Counted from the first letter of the stretch, positions 52,510 through 63,200 are shown. The stretch: DNA of 64,000 nt from Bacteroidetes bacterium UBA2475 (GCA_002342065.1 DDPF01000010.1:310001-374000); one strand, 5' to 3'. The notes: generated by a model from the letters alone, not told the origin. Program-made: numbers and translations.

Positions 52510-53904
52510 TTATTTATCGTGTGTGAATTTAATAAAACTTAAATTAAATTTCGGTCTGAGTAATGTATTTGGATGACTGTTACCGGCAAATACTACCCTT
52601 TCGGCATAATTGTCGCGGCGAACCACTATGGTAGGATCAGGGTCGGCAACAACAATATGAAAGCCATAATTTTTTCTCTTACCATTTAATATTGCCTGCA
52701 CATGGCGTGGCAAATTAAAAACGTAGCTGTTATTTGTAGCATCATAAACACCACCATAACGTAAAAAATCTGTGTTGCTCAATTGATCTACGGCATATGT
52801 TTCTTTTCCTAAAGAATCTAAAGGCAATAACGCTAATTTAGGAGGCGTGTAATACAAGGCTGTGCCAACAGATGAAGCAAAAGCAGGATCGATATAATAT
52901 ACAAACTCAGCACGGTTAATGGCAATTGGAACCGTATCGGCATACGCTTTTAAATAATCTAAGAACGGAAGCTGAACTTTAATTCTTGCACCAGCCAATC
53001 CTTTTAAAAATAAATTTTGTTGTCCTAAAATTTTATTGCCCGCCAGTTGCTGGTAAAGTAATGTATTGCCGCTTTGGGTAGGTTGGTAATTAACGGTAAT
53101 AAACCTTAAAGCATCGGTACCCGAAAAATTAAATTTAAAACTAAGATCTTCTTTAGTTGCAGATGGCACACCTTTTTGATAACGCAAATAAAAACCACTG
53201 ATCGCATCTGCGAGGTCAAATCTTGCAATTACGCCATGAGTACTGGGTGTTGTTCCCGGACTTATAGCGCTTTCGGCTGCAGTAATATAAAAACCTTTAT
53301 AGTTGTTTAAAAAAGTAGCGTTATCAACCAGGTATTGCGGATTATTTAAAATAGACTTTGCATAGTTATTATCAATTGGTATACGTAATACCATTTTACC
53401 ATCCAGTGTTGAATACGTGCCTGTATAAACACCCAAAAGCACATTTTTATTATGCAATTTATCGTTGTTAGAAAAATAAAGACGGTTTGTACTTAAAGAA
53501 GAGTCCAGTGCAAAGACCGAATAAGTTAAAGGAGTACTTTGATCACCAACAAAATTTAAACTATAAACTGCTAAAACTATTTCGGCCGAAACAAGATTGG
53601 CATCTTCGCCAAAAGAAGTAAAGGTAACGCCATTTGGAATGTTAGCGTTTAAATACAAACCAACATCCATCCGTCCAAAAGTTGGATCCTGACTACTTCC
53701 TAAAAATTTGTACTGGTCATTGAAAGATGCAAATGAATCTACCTTTACGCTATATCCTGAAAGTATTGCTGTATCGCAAAAACTTGCGTTTACGTCGTCG
53801 TTCTCTGGCTGCACTTCTACACCTAAAACACTGTGGTCTTTTTTACAGCTTAAAAAAACTATTAAAAAAATAAGTGATAGAGCGGTATTTTTTACAATTT
53901 TCAA
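52510..53904 (-). CDS. DUF4270 lipoprotein
   Basis: A 464-residue lipoprotein starting at TTG 53904 (MKIVKNTALSL), with lipobox FLSC near residue 21 and the DUF4270 sequence pattern: LGVEVQPENDDVN, FLGSSQDPTFGRMDVGLYL and a C-terminal beta-rich part ending KFNLSFIKFTHDK. DUF4270 proteins are found next to the short starch-synthase-like gene and panC across Bacteroidota, as here. The function is unknown; the protein is expected on the outer membrane or cell surface. Confidence 0.78.
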   Translation of the reverse strand: MKIVKNTALSLIFLIVFLSCKKDHSVLGVEVQPENDDVNASFCDTAILSGYSVKVDSFASFNDQYKFLGSSQDPTFGRMDVGLYLNANIPNGVTFTSFGEDANLVSAEIVLAVYSLNFVGDQSTPLTYSVFALDSSLSTNRLYFSNNDKLHNKNVLLGVYTGTYSTLDGKMVLRIPIDNNYAKSILNNPQYLVDNATFLNNYKGFYITAAESAISPGTTPSTHGVIARFDLADAISGFYLRYQKGVPSATKEDLSFKFNFSGTDALRFITVNYQPTQSGNTLLYQQLAGNKILGQQNLFLKGLAGARIKVQLPFLDYLKAYADTVPIAINRAEFVYYIDPAFASSVGTALYYTPPKLALLPLDSLGKETYAVDQLSNTDFLRYGGVYDATNNSYVFNLPRHVQAILNGKRKNYGFHIVVADPDPTIVVRRDNYAERVVFAGNSHPNTLLRPKFNLSFIKFTHDK

Positions 53905-53971
53905 ATTAATGTTATAAGCGATAAAAATAGGTAATTATTTAAACATGATTTTTTATTATTTACTAAAAAAA

Positions 53972-54004
53972 CAAAAAAAATACCCCAACATAAGTCGGGG
54001 TATC
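53972..54004 (-). terminator. Rho-independent terminator after the starch-synthase-like gene
   Basis: On the minus strand GATACCCCGAC / TTGGGGTAT forms a seven-base-pair stem (53980-53986 with 53997-54003), followed by TTTTTTTT (53972-53979). It is 21 bases beyond the stop of the 54025 gene. Confidence 0.75.
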
Positions 54005-54024
54005 TAATATAGTTTGCTTACATC

Positions 54025-54855
54025 TTAGCTTAAAACGTTTGCTTCTTCAAGCATTACATCGTAAAACTCGTTAAACGAATCCATGTATTCTAATTCGTTC
54101 TTGTAAGTTAAGAAAGGTTTACCCGATTTTTTAATGAATTTTTCAAGTTCGGGGTTTAAAGTTTCAGTTCCTTGGATTATACCATCAGCATACTCTAAAG
54201 ATTGTTTCAACATGTTAATGTGACTTGAATCTTCCGAGATATGTTTAAGATCTTTTTTATTAAATCCATCAAAAGCTAACTTATCCATGAATTTTTTATT
54301 TAAAGCTTTTGGATACTCATCATCATAAAGCGATACAACAACTTTTGTATCAGCAAATAAAGGATCTTCTGCATAATACTTTTTAATGTATAATGGCATT
54401 AATGATGTGAACCAACCGTGACAGTGGATAATATCCGGCTGCCAGCCTAGTTTTTTTACTGTTTCGGCTACGCCACGAACAAAGAACATAGCTCGTTCAT
54501 CATTATCATCAAAATATTTACCGCTGGTTTTGTCTGTTAAAACAGCTTTGCGGCTAAAATACTCTTCATTATCAATAAAATACACTTGCATACGCGCACT
54601 TGGTATACTTGCAACTTTAATAATTAATGGATGATCAACATCGTTAATGACCATATTCATCCCCGAAAGGCGAATTACTTCATGTAGTTGATGTCTTCTT
54701 TCGTTGATACAGCCGTATTTTGGCATGAAAGTACGAATTTCTTTACCACGCTCCTGAATACCCTGCGGTAGCTTTCTGGCAATTTTTCCAACATAGGTTT
54801 CGTCTAAATAAGGGGTAATGTCTTGCGAAACAAAAAGAACTCTGGCTTTCTTCAT
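54025..54855 (-). CDS. Starch/glycogen-synthase-like protein, GT5 catalytic half only
   Basis: A 276-residue protein matching the N-terminal GT5 half of starch synthases: VLFVSQDITPYLDETYVGK, here only in part, then QGIQERGKEIRTFMPKYG and DIIHCHGWFTSLMPLYIKKYY. The nucleotide-sugar C-terminal domain is absent. Short forms beside panC and DUF4270 recur in Bacteroidota and are annotated glycogen/starch synthase. KxGG at the ADP-glucose site is not seen (VGKIARKL), so catalysis is doubtful. It is driven by a strong promoter at 54887-54918 and ends at a terminator. Confidence 0.75.
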   Translation of the reverse strand: MKKARVLFVSQDITPYLDETYVGKIARKLPQGIQERGKEIRTFMPKYGCINERRHQLHEVIRLSGMNMVINDVDHPLIIKVASIPSARMQVYFIDNEEYFSRKAVLTDKTSGKYFDDNDERAMFFVRGVAETVKKLGWQPDIIHCHGWFTSLMPLYIKKYYAEDPLFADTKVVVSLYDDEYPKALNKKFMDKLAFDGFNKKDLKHISEDSSHINMLKQSLEYADGIIQGTETLNPELEKFIKKSGKPFLTYKNELEYMDSFNEFYDVMLEEANVLS

Positions 54856-54886
54856 ACTTAATTTTTAGTTTCCTCAAATAATTATA

Positions 54887-54918
54887 CAAAAGTAATAAAA
54901 AAAAATCCATATTTCAAA
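54887..54918 (-). promoter_or_regulatory. Bacteroidota-type promoter TTTG-N20-TACTTTTG
   Basis: On the minus strand TTTG (54915-54918) and TACTTTTG (54887-54894) match both boxes exactly, with a 20-base spacer. The expected start of transcription is about 27 bases before the ATG at 54855. It faces the panC promoter. Confidence 0.6.
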
Positions 54919-54926
54919 GTAAAATG

Positions 54927-54934
54927 TACATTTG
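54927..54934 (+). promoter_or_regulatory. -7 element TACATTTG for panC
   Basis: TACATTTG fits TAnnTTTG exactly and ends 13 bases before the ATG at 54947. No TTTG is found 20 bases upstream. It lies beside, and on the opposite strand from, the promoter of the starch-synthase-like gene. Confidence 0.4.
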
Positions 54935-54946
54935 CCCTGCACAAGC

Positions 54947-55786
54947 ATGTTAATATTCACCAAAATAGCAGAGTTAAAGGGCTTTTTAAAGCAAATAAAA
55001 AGCGCAGACCAGTCTGTAGGCTTCGTGCCAACCATGGGCGCTCTGCACAACGGTCATATCTCACTTATAGCTATCTCAAAAAAAGCCTGCAATATAACGG
55101 TTTGCAGCATTTTCGTCAATCCAACGCAGTTTAATGACAAGGCAGATCTTAAAAGATACCCAAGAATGCCTGAGAAAGACGCTGCTTTTTTAGAAAAAGC
55201 AGGTTGTGATGTTTTATTTATGCCATCTGTTGAGGAGATTTATCCAACCGAAAAAAAAGAAACCTATGATTTTGGCTATTTAAACACCGTTTTAGAAGGA
55301 AAATACAGGCCAGGACACTTTAACGGTGTTGCTCAGGTAGTAAAACGCCTTTTTGAAATTGTTGAGCCTGATAAAGCCTTTTTTGGCAGCAAAGACTATC
55401 AGCAGGTAATGATCATAAAAGCGCTGGTTAAACAAATGAATTCTAATATAGAGATCGTTAACTGCCCTATATTAAGAGAAACTGATGGTTTAGCCATGAG
55501 CTCGCGTAATACTTTATTAAGTAAAGAAGAAAGAGAGATCGCGAGCCGCGTTCCAAAAATAATGCTGGAGGCAAAACAAATTGCTTTAAGTAAAGGTATA
55601 AACGAAGCCAAACATTTTGTAACAGAGCAAATTTCTAAAGTAACAGATATGAAATTGGAGTATTTTGAAATTTGTGATGTTGAGCTTAAAGAGTTAACAG
55701 ATATTAAAGAAGCAAATAATGCAATTGGGTTAATTGCAGTGTTTGTTGGTAAAATAAGATTGATAGATAACTTAATGTTTAATTAG
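54947..55786 (+). CDS. panC: Pantothenate synthetase PanC
   Basis: A 279-residue pantoate-beta-alanine ligase making pantothenate from pantoate and beta-alanine with ATP. The start ATG 54947 (MLIFTKIAELKG) is chosen over an upstream TTG, because the -7 element lies at 54927-54934. Motifs: PTMGALHNGHISL (HIGH-like), VCSIFVNPTQFN, GKYRPGHFNGVAQVV, FFGSKDYQQVMIIK and AMSSRNTLLS (KMSKS-like). Its 3' end overlaps the converging AlgJ-like gene by eight bases. panB and panD are not in the window. Confidence 0.96.
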   Translation: MLIFTKIAELKGFLKQIKSADQSVGFVPTMGALHNGHISLIAISKKACNITVCSIFVNPTQFNDKADLKRYPRMPEKDAAFLEKAGCDVLFMPSVEEIYPTEKKETYDFGYLNTVLEGKYRPGHFNGVAQVVKRLFEIVEPDKAFFGSKDYQQVMIIKALVKQMNSNIEIVNCPILRETDGLAMSSRNTLLSKEEREIASRVPKIMLEAKQIALSKGINEAKHFVTEQISKVTDMKLEYFEICDVELKELTDIKEANNAIGLIAVFVGKIRLIDNLMFN

Positions 55787-57089
55787 CTTTTGATTGCTCT
55801 AATAGCCAAACTGCATCTATCGTTATCATAGAATCTACAGAGATATTTCTGTCTAAAGCTTTTTCTGTTATTTGCTCCATCCATTTTTTATCTCCCATAA
55901 TTGCGTTTTTCTTTTCAAGTAATTGTTCGGCAGGCGATAATACTTTTATTTTCTTTGGCTTACTACTAAAATAATTTTCCATGTTCTCTAAAAAACCCCA
56001 ACCAATTGTTGACAAAGTATGCTCTGTTGCCATTACAATAAAAACGTCGTGTGCATTTATTTCTTTTTCAATATCCAATTCATCAACCAACAAAGAATAC
56101 TTATTTGATTCGGGATATACCTGCTCATTATAATACCAAAAATGTTCATTATAGAACGAATTTGCGATTCCAAAATAATACATACCCCAATAAAAACTAT
56201 CTGATACGACTAGTACATTTGGTTTTGTTTTATTCTTCGCATCCTCTGAGCTTATTCTTGGATAAGCCATATCAACGCTCTTTAACCTTGTAATTAAATT
56301 CATTCCATCTGCAATATCATAATCAATTCCAAAAGGTTGTTTCATGTCAATTTTATCATAGATCAAATTAGGCATATCAATATTTCTTAAATATTGAATG
56401 TAATTTATTATTGAGTCTGCGGCCAGCACTGCTCCATAATTACTCCAGTGATTGGCATACTTAGGATACAACGGATACTTTGACTTGTATTTATTATCAA
56501 TGAACCATTTATTAAAATCAATAACATTTAAGCTGGTTTGTTTTATGGCTGAAGAAAGAAATTTATAATTCGTGCTATCATTTATTTTAGGATATGAATC
56601 GGGAATATATTCAGGATAAAATGACGCCTTGCTCGGAGCAAAAATTATCATGAGTTGTTTACCCCTTTTTGCCAAACATTCTGAAACAAATTTTATTTGT
56701 GCAACAAGAAGGTCTACACTGTCTAAACCCATAAAATCCTGACCACGATATGTTTGAATATATTTTTCTTCGTATAAATAGTTTTCTTTTCCTAACACTA
56801 CACCATTTGCATTTACTTTCTTAAAAAAACAAAAGTCCATTTGATTGTTTAGTCTAACATACAAACTCCTGAACCCAAAATTAGAGTTTACATAATCTTC
56901 TTGGTGCAATTGGTATTCGCCCGAAAACCATGTAGAGTCGTTTAATAATGGTTTCTCAGGAACATAAATATATCCTTTTAACGGCGGGATCTTAATGAAG
57001 TTAAAATCGTTATAGATCATGTGAATAAACATGATAACAAAGGTCATCCCTAAAAGTATTTTTTTAAATATGTCAGATCCTTTATTCAT
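55779..57089 (-). CDS. AlgJ/AlgX-like SGNH acetyltransferase-associated protein
   Basis: A 436-residue protein with one N-terminal membrane anchor (about 9-25) and an extracytoplasmic SGNH-hydrolase-like domain of the AlgJ/AlgX type: MIIFAPSKASFYPEY, ANHWSNYGAVLAADS with the catalytic His, and VLVVSDSFYWGMYYF with the serine block. AlgJ-like proteins transfer acetyl from an AlgI/MBOAT partner to a periplasmic polysaccharide. Its start overlaps the MBOAT stop by one base, so the two form a pair. Glycan identity unknown. Confidence 0.8.
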   Translation of the reverse strand: MNKGSDIFKKILLGMTFVIMFIHMIYNDFNFIKIPPLKGYIYVPEKPLLNDSTWFSGEYQLHQEDYVNSNFGFRSLYVRLNNQMDFCFFKKVNANGVVLGKENYLYEEKYIQTYRGQDFMGLDSVDLLVAQIKFVSECLAKRGKQLMIIFAPSKASFYPEYIPDSYPKINDSTNYKFLSSAIKQTSLNVIDFNKWFIDNKYKSKYPLYPKYANHWSNYGAVLAADSIINYIQYLRNIDMPNLIYDKIDMKQPFGIDYDIADGMNLITRLKSVDMAYPRISSEDAKNKTKPNVLVVSDSFYWGMYYFGIANSFYNEHFWYYNEQVYPESNKYSLLVDELDIEKEINAHDVFIVMATEHTLSTIGWGFLENMENYFSSKPKKIKVLSPAEQLLEKKNAIMGDKKWMEQITEKALDRNISVDSMITIDAVWLLEQSKAN

Positions 57090-58504
57090 TAAAACCTAAA
57101 ATATATAAATGGGTTAAAACCTGATGAAGTAATTGAACTGATGGATAAGCCAAATAATATTATTGTAACCAACCAAATTATTGAATGTTTTGTATTTGAA
57201 TACGCGTTATAGTATATAGCATTTTGTAATTTTTTCCCATAACCAGAGATGGTAAAAAAGGAAAAGAAAACAGCAAGAAAAAAGTAAGGCCAAAATTCAG
57301 GATCGAAACTATTTTGCTTATTAAGATCAAATGCAAACATCCTTTTTATATATAAAAAAGCATCTTTAATTTTTTCTACCCTAAAAAACACCCAACCAAT
57401 ACTTACAATTAAAAATGTAATTAATAAACTTGGCAGCTTACCTATTTTTAATAAAATACTTCCAAAAAAGGCCCGTTCTATTACTAAAAAGAAACCGTGA
57501 AAAGCACCCCAAAAAACAAAGCTCCAACTGGCACCATGCCAAAGACCGGATGCTAAAAAAACCAACCATAGGTTAAAGTATAATCTGCCTTTACTTACTT
57601 TATTTCCACCCAAAGGGATGTATAAATAATTTTTCATCCAACTGCCTAAGGTCATATGCCAACGGCGCCAGAATTCGGTTATACTTTGTGAGATATAAGG
57701 ATTATTAAAATTTTCGGGGAATTTAAAGCCCATCATCTTTGCTATACCAATGGCCATATCGCTATAACCGCTAAAATCAAAATAGATCTGGAATGTATAG
57801 GCAAGACAACCAACCCAGGCGGTAACGGTATCCATGTTTGCATAATTTAATCCAAAGATCTCATCGGCTACCGCACCCATTTGATTAGCAATAAGTACTT
57901 TTTTTGCCAGACCAAAAACAAAACGGTAAAAGCCCGTTAGCCTGTCGTCCATTGTTTCTTTACGCTCTGCTATTTGATCAGCTAACTCGTGATACCTAAT
58001 AATTGGGCCGGCAATAAGTTTTGGAAAAAGAATAATATACAATTGATAATCCCAAAATTTAGTTAAAGGTTTATGTACCCGTCTGTAAACATCTACAACA
58101 TAAGTTATGGTCTCGAAGGTATAAAATGAAATACCTATAGGTAATACTAATTTGGTCCAGTGTATTTTACCTCCACCAAAAATAGAAAGCGCAGAATTTA
58201 CATTCTCAATAAAAAAATTTGAGTATTTAAAATAAACCAATAAGCCTAAATTGACCGTAATAGAAATACAGAGTAGCAATTTCCGATGTTTTTCATTGGT
58301 CATCCTATCCATCCAACCCACCAGATAAAAATCAAGTAAGGTTGTAAATAGAATAACAAAAATGAATTTTGGTGCTCCCCAGGCATAAAAGAAAATACTT
58401 CCAATAAGTATAACGGCGTTCTTGTAGCGTTTATCAATGAAAAAATAGACCAGCAAAAAAACCGGCAAAAAATAAAGTAAAAATATGATGCTACTGAAGA
58501 CCAT
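57089..58504 (-). CDS. MBOAT O-acyltransferase (AlgI-like)
   Basis: A 471-residue membrane-bound O-acyltransferase with around ten helices. Family landmarks: LVYFKYSNFFIENV near residue 90, IYFDFSGYSDMAIGIAKMMG, FWRRWHMTLGSWMKNYLYIP and the catalytic His in GLWHGASWSFVFWG. AlgI-like proteins pass acetyl groups across the membrane to an AlgJ/AlgX partner, which is the next gene. Together they would O-acetylate a secreted or surface polysaccharide. Confidence 0.9.
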   Translation of the reverse strand: MVFSSIIFLLYFLPVFLLVYFFIDKRYKNAVILIGSIFFYAWGAPKFIFVILFTTLLDFYLVGWMDRMTNEKHRKLLLCISITVNLGLLVYFKYSNFFIENVNSALSIFGGGKIHWTKLVLPIGISFYTFETITYVVDVYRRVHKPLTKFWDYQLYIILFPKLIAGPIIRYHELADQIAERKETMDDRLTGFYRFVFGLAKKVLIANQMGAVADEIFGLNYANMDTVTAWVGCLAYTFQIYFDFSGYSDMAIGIAKMMGFKFPENFNNPYISQSITEFWRRWHMTLGSWMKNYLYIPLGGNKVSKGRLYFNLWLVFLASGLWHGASWSFVFWGAFHGFFLVIERAFFGSILLKIGKLPSLLITFLIVSIGWVFFRVEKIKDAFLYIKRMFAFDLNKQNSFDPEFWPYFFLAVFFSFFTISGYGKKLQNAIYYNAYSNTKHSIIWLVTIILFGLSISSITSSGFNPFIYFRF

Positions 58505-58584
58505 TATCTGAACGCGAGGCTAAGATAAACTTATTTTTGTTAATGAAAATGAGAGAATCCTCTTTCTAAAGCCATAAAAAACAC

Positions 58585-58592
58585 TAATTTTG
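58585..58592 (+). promoter_or_regulatory. -7 element TAATTTTG for glyS
   Basis: TAATTTTG matches TAnnTTTG, 32 bases before the glyS ATG. At the -33 position (N20) only TCTT is present, so support is partial. Confidence 0.35.
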
Positions 58593-58623
58593 ACTCTTTA
58601 AACTTTAATTTTTAGATCCGATA

Positions 58624-60171
58624 ATGAGCAATATAAAACCCGAAGATTTTTTTAAGAATATTATTTCTCACAGTAAAGAGTATGGCTTTATTTTTCCGAG
58701 TAGCGAAATTTACGACAATGGATTAAGCGCTGTGTATGATTACGGACAACTTGGTGCCGAGTTAAAAAAGAACATTCGCGATTATTGGTGGAAAGCCATG
58801 GTGCAAATGAACGAGAATATTGTTGGTATTGACTCTGCCATTTTTATGCACCCTACAACCTGGAAAGCCAGCGGACACGTGGATGCATTTAACGACCCTT
58901 TAATTGATAATAAAGATAGCAAGAAACGTTACCGTGCTGATGTGCTGATAGAAGAGCACGTTGCAAAAATAGAAGATAAAATAAATAAAGAAGTTGAAAA
59001 AGCAGCAAAGCGTTTTGAGAATTTTGATGCTGCTATGTTCAGATCAACGAACGCACGCGTAAAAGAGTACCAGGATAAAATTGATTCGATCAACGAACGT
59101 TTTAAAACAGCTTTAAACGCAAACAATTTAGATGAAGTAAAACAAATTATTGTTGATCTTGAAATTGTTTGTCCTATAAGTGGTACTAAGAACTGGACAG
59201 ATGTTCGTCAGTTCAATTTAATGTTCAATACATCTACAGGTGCTGTTACCGATGAAACAAATATTATCTATTTACGTCCCGAAACCGCACAAGGAATTTT
59301 TGTAAATTATTTGAACGTTCAAAAAACCGGGCGTATGAAATTGCCGTTTGGTATTGCACAAACCGGTAAAGCCTTTAGAAATGAAATTGTAGCGAGACAA
59401 TTTATTTTTAGAATGCGTGAGTTTGAACAAATGGAAATGCAATTTTTTGTGAAGCCTGGAACAGAAATGGAATGGTACGAGTACTGGAAAAAAACACGTT
59501 TGAACTGGCATTTATCTTTAGGTTTAGGAAAAGAAAAATACCGTTTTCATGATCATTTAAAATTAGCACATTACGCTAATGCTGCGGCAGACATTGAACA
59601 TCAATTTCCGTTTGGTTTTAAAGAACTGGAAGGTATACATAGCAGAACAGATTTTGATCTTAAACAACATGAACAATTCTCCGGTAAAAAATTACAATAT
59701 TTTGACCCGGAATTAAATCAAAGTTATGTGCCTTATGTTGTAGAAACATCAGTTGGATTAGATAGATTATTTTTATCGATCTTATCATCTGCTTTAAAAG
59801 AAGAATCATTAGAAGGTGGAGATACAAGAACAGTATTAAGCTTACCTCCTGCCCTGGCCCCTTATAAAGCGGCTGTTTTTCCATTAGTTAAAAAAGATGG
59901 CTTACCTGAATTAGCGGAAAGTATTATGAAAGATCTTAAGTTTGATTTTATGATGGCTTATGATGAAAAAGACACTGTAGGGAAACGTTACCGCAGACAA
60001 GATGCTATTGGTACACCATTTTGCATTACAGTAGATCATCAAAGTTTAGAAGATAAAACGGTAACTATTCGCGATCGCGATACTATGAAACAAGATCGTG
60101 TAGCTATTGATAAGTTACATTCCATTCTTACTGAAAAAACAAGTTTGCAAAGTTTGTTGAAGACGTTGTAG
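58624..60171 (+). CDS. glyS: Glycyl-tRNA synthetase, alpha-2 (single-chain) type
   Basis: A 515-residue class II glycyl-tRNA synthetase of the single-subunit dimeric type. Motifs: FPSSEIYDNGLSAVYDYG, HPTTWKASGHVDAFNDPL, YLRPETAQGIFVNY (motif 2 region), RMREFEQMEMQFF and a C-terminal anticodon-binding domain (LPPALAPYKAAVFPL, RRQDAIGTPFCITV). ATG 58624. A bidirectional terminator separates it from secA on the other strand. Confidence 0.95.
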   Translation: MSNIKPEDFFKNIISHSKEYGFIFPSSEIYDNGLSAVYDYGQLGAELKKNIRDYWWKAMVQMNENIVGIDSAIFMHPTTWKASGHVDAFNDPLIDNKDSKKRYRADVLIEEHVAKIEDKINKEVEKAAKRFENFDAAMFRSTNARVKEYQDKIDSINERFKTALNANNLDEVKQIIVDLEIVCPISGTKNWTDVRQFNLMFNTSTGAVTDETNIIYLRPETAQGIFVNYLNVQKTGRMKLPFGIAQTGKAFRNEIVARQFIFRMREFEQMEMQFFVKPGTEMEWYEYWKKTRLNWHLSLGLGKEKYRFHDHLKLAHYANAAADIEHQFPFGFKELEGIHSRTDFDLKQHEQFSGKKLQYFDPELNQSYVPYVVETSVGLDRLFLSILSSALKEESLEGGDTRTVLSLPPALAPYKAAVFPLVKKDGLPELAESIMKDLKFDFMMAYDEKDTVGKRYRRQDAIGTPFCITVDHQSLEDKTVTIRDRDTMKQDRVAIDKLHSILTEKTSLQSLLKTL

Positions 60172-60189
60172 AACTGAATAACATTATTA

Positions 60190-60226
60190 AACAAAAAAGC
60201 CGCTCTATTAAAGCGGCTTTTTTGTT
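60190..60226. terminator. Bidirectional terminator between glyS and secA
   Basis: A perfect 15-base stem, AACAAAAAAGCCGCT (60190-60204) and AGCGGCTTTTTTGTT (60212-60226), with a seven-base loop, between convergent stops at 60171 and 60241. Each strand has a GC-rich stem followed by a T-run, so it can end both transcripts. Confidence 0.88.
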
Positions 60227-60240
60227 AGAACATATTTTAA

Positions 60241-63200
60241 TTACAATCCCTGTCCGTGACAGCTCTTGTATTTTTTACCACTACCGCAAGGACAAGGATC
60301 ATTACGTCCGATCTTTGCATCTACACGTATTGGTTGAATTTTTGGTTTTTGTTGCGCATTTTGTTCTTCAACAATATTTTCATCACGACTCTCCGTCAAC
60401 TTTTCTTTCTTTTGTTTTGGTTGTTCTTGCGTGAACTTTGCCTGAGTAACTTGTTGTTGATTATTCTCCACCGGTAAACCACCTTTCATTAAGAAAGAGA
60501 TAACCTCTTTATTACTCTTAATGATCATTTCTTTAAACAAGTTAAACGATTCTAACTTATAAATAACCAAAGGATCTTTTTGTTCCAAAGAAGCATTTTG
60601 AACAGCTTGTTTTAAGTCGTCCAATTCACGTAAATGTTCTTTCCACGAATCATCGATCATTGCTAGTACAACAGATTTTTCGAAACCTAAAACCAATTCG
60701 CGACCTCTTGATTCGAATGCCTTTTTTAAATTGGCAACTACCTGAACACCACGAATACCATCAGTAAATGGCGTAACAATATTCTCGAAAGTGTTATTTG
60801 GATTGGTATAAACATCTTTTACAACCGGGAATGCCTGCTCTGCAACTACCGCTGATTTTTGAGCGTAATATTTTTGAACCGCATCAAATAATTGTTCGGC
60901 CAACTCATTTTCTTTACCTGAGTTAAATTGTTGGTCAGTGAACGGACTTTCAATTCCGAAATTTTTAATGCACTCTAAATTAAATCCATCAGCATCCCTT
61001 GTCGCTTGGTATTCTTCAATTATACTGCTTGCCACTTCATAGATCATGTTGGCAATATCAATACTTAATTTATCTCCATATAATGCATTACGACGACGTT
61101 TGTAAATAACATCGCGTTGCGCATTCATTACATCATCATACTCTATCAAACGTTTACGTGTGCCAAAGTTATTCTCTTCAACTTTCTTTTGGGCACGCTC
61201 AATACTTTTACTGATCATGCTATGCTGAATAACTTCGCCCTCTTTTAATCCCATACGATCCATTAACGAAGCTATACGCTCGCTACCGAATAAACGCATT
61301 AAATTATCTTCAAGAGAAACAAAGAATTGTGAACTTCCCGGATCTCCCTGACGACCCGCACGACCACGTAACTGCCTGTCTACACGACGAGACTCATGAC
61401 GCTCTGTACCAATAATTGCTAAACCACCCGCTTCTTTAACGCCTGCACCTAATTTAATATCCGTTCCACGACCAGCCATGTTTGTAGCAATGGTAACGGT
61501 TCCTGCCTTGCCGGCTTCAGCAACAATATCTGCTTCTTTTGCGTGTAATTTCGCGTTCAACACATTGTGTTTAATGCCGCGTAATTTTAGCATACGACTT
61601 AACAACTCAGAGATCTCAACCGTTGTAGTACCAATAAGCACCGGTCTTCCGGCGGCCACTAATTTTACAACCTCTTCAATAACGGCATTGTATTTTTCAC
61701 GTTTTGTTTTGTAAACAAAATCCTGTTCGTCTTTACGGGTCATTGGTCTGTTGGTTGGAATTTCCACCACATCCAATTTATAGATACTCCAAAACTCTTG
61801 TGCTTCTGTAGTTGCAGTACCTGTCATACCCGCCAACTTATTATACATACGAAAATAATTCTGTAATGTAATAGTTGCATAAGTTTGTGTAGCAGCTTCG
61901 ATCTTTACATTTTCTTTTGCTTCGATGGCCTGGTGCAGTCCATCGCTGTAACGACGGCCTTCCATGATACGACCTGTTTGCTCGTCAACAATTTTTACTT
62001 GTCCATTATCAATAACATACTCAGTATCTTTTTCAAAAACCGTGTATGCTTTTAATAATTGGTTCATAGTGTGAATACGTTCGCTTTTTATGCTGAACTC
62101 GCGCATCACTGCCTCTTTAGCTAATAACTTTTCTTTAGGATCGATAATTGTTTTTTCTATCTCTGCAACCTCATCACCTACATTTGGGATCACGAAGAAC
62201 TTAGTATCATCCGTATTACCGGTAATAAAATCAATTCCTTTTTCAGATAACTCAACGTGATTATTTTTTTCGTCGATCGTAAAATAAAGTTCCACATCAA
62301 TTTTATGCATCTCTTTATTTTGATCCTGCATATAATGATTTTCGGTTTTTTGTAATAACGCTCTAACACCATTCTCGCTTAAGAATTTAATTAAAGCCGT
62401 ATTCTTTGGTAAACCTCTAAATGCTCTTAATAATGGAATACCCGCTTCTTTTTCTTTTCCTTCGGCAAATAATTTTTTTGCTTCGGTAATACAGGTATTT
62501 AAATATTGTTTTTGTATGTTAACCAGTTTTTCAATTCTTGGCTTGTAATCTAAAAATTCGTGCTTGTCGCCTTGCGGTGTTGGTCCGCTAATAATTAACG
62601 GCGTACGCGCATCGTCAATTAAAACAGAATCGACCTCATCAACAATAGCAAAATTGTGTTTACGTTGCACTAACTCATCAACACTACGTGCCATATTATC
62701 ACGTAGGTAATCAAAACCAAATTCGTTATTGGTACCATAAGTAATATCAGAGTTGTAGGCTTTGCGACGCTCGTCTGTATTTGGCTCGTGCTTGTCAATA
62801 CAATCAACAGTTAAACCATGAAAATAAAATAAAGGTGCGTTCCATTCGCTGTCACGTTTAGCCAAATAACTATTTACAGTAACAACATGAACACCGCGAC
62901 CTGATAATGCATTTAAGAACACAGGTAAAGTAGATACTAAGGTTTTACCTTCACCCGTTGTCATCTCAGAAATTTTTCCGGAGTGTAACACCATGCCACC
63001 AATTAACTGTACATTGTAATGTACCATATCCCAGGCTATCTCGTTACCCGCTGCCAACCATTTGTTTTTATAAATAGCTTTTGATCCGTTCAATTCAATA
63101 TTAGCGTGTTCTTTAGAAAGTTCTTTATCTACATCTGTAGCAGTAACCTCCATACTTGGATTTTCTTTAAAACGACGAGCTGTTTCTTTTAAAATGGCAA

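Noticed and set aside
59272..59884. Minus-strand open frames within glyS
   Set aside because: Antisense to a clear aminoacyl-tRNA synthetase gene, without domain or start context.
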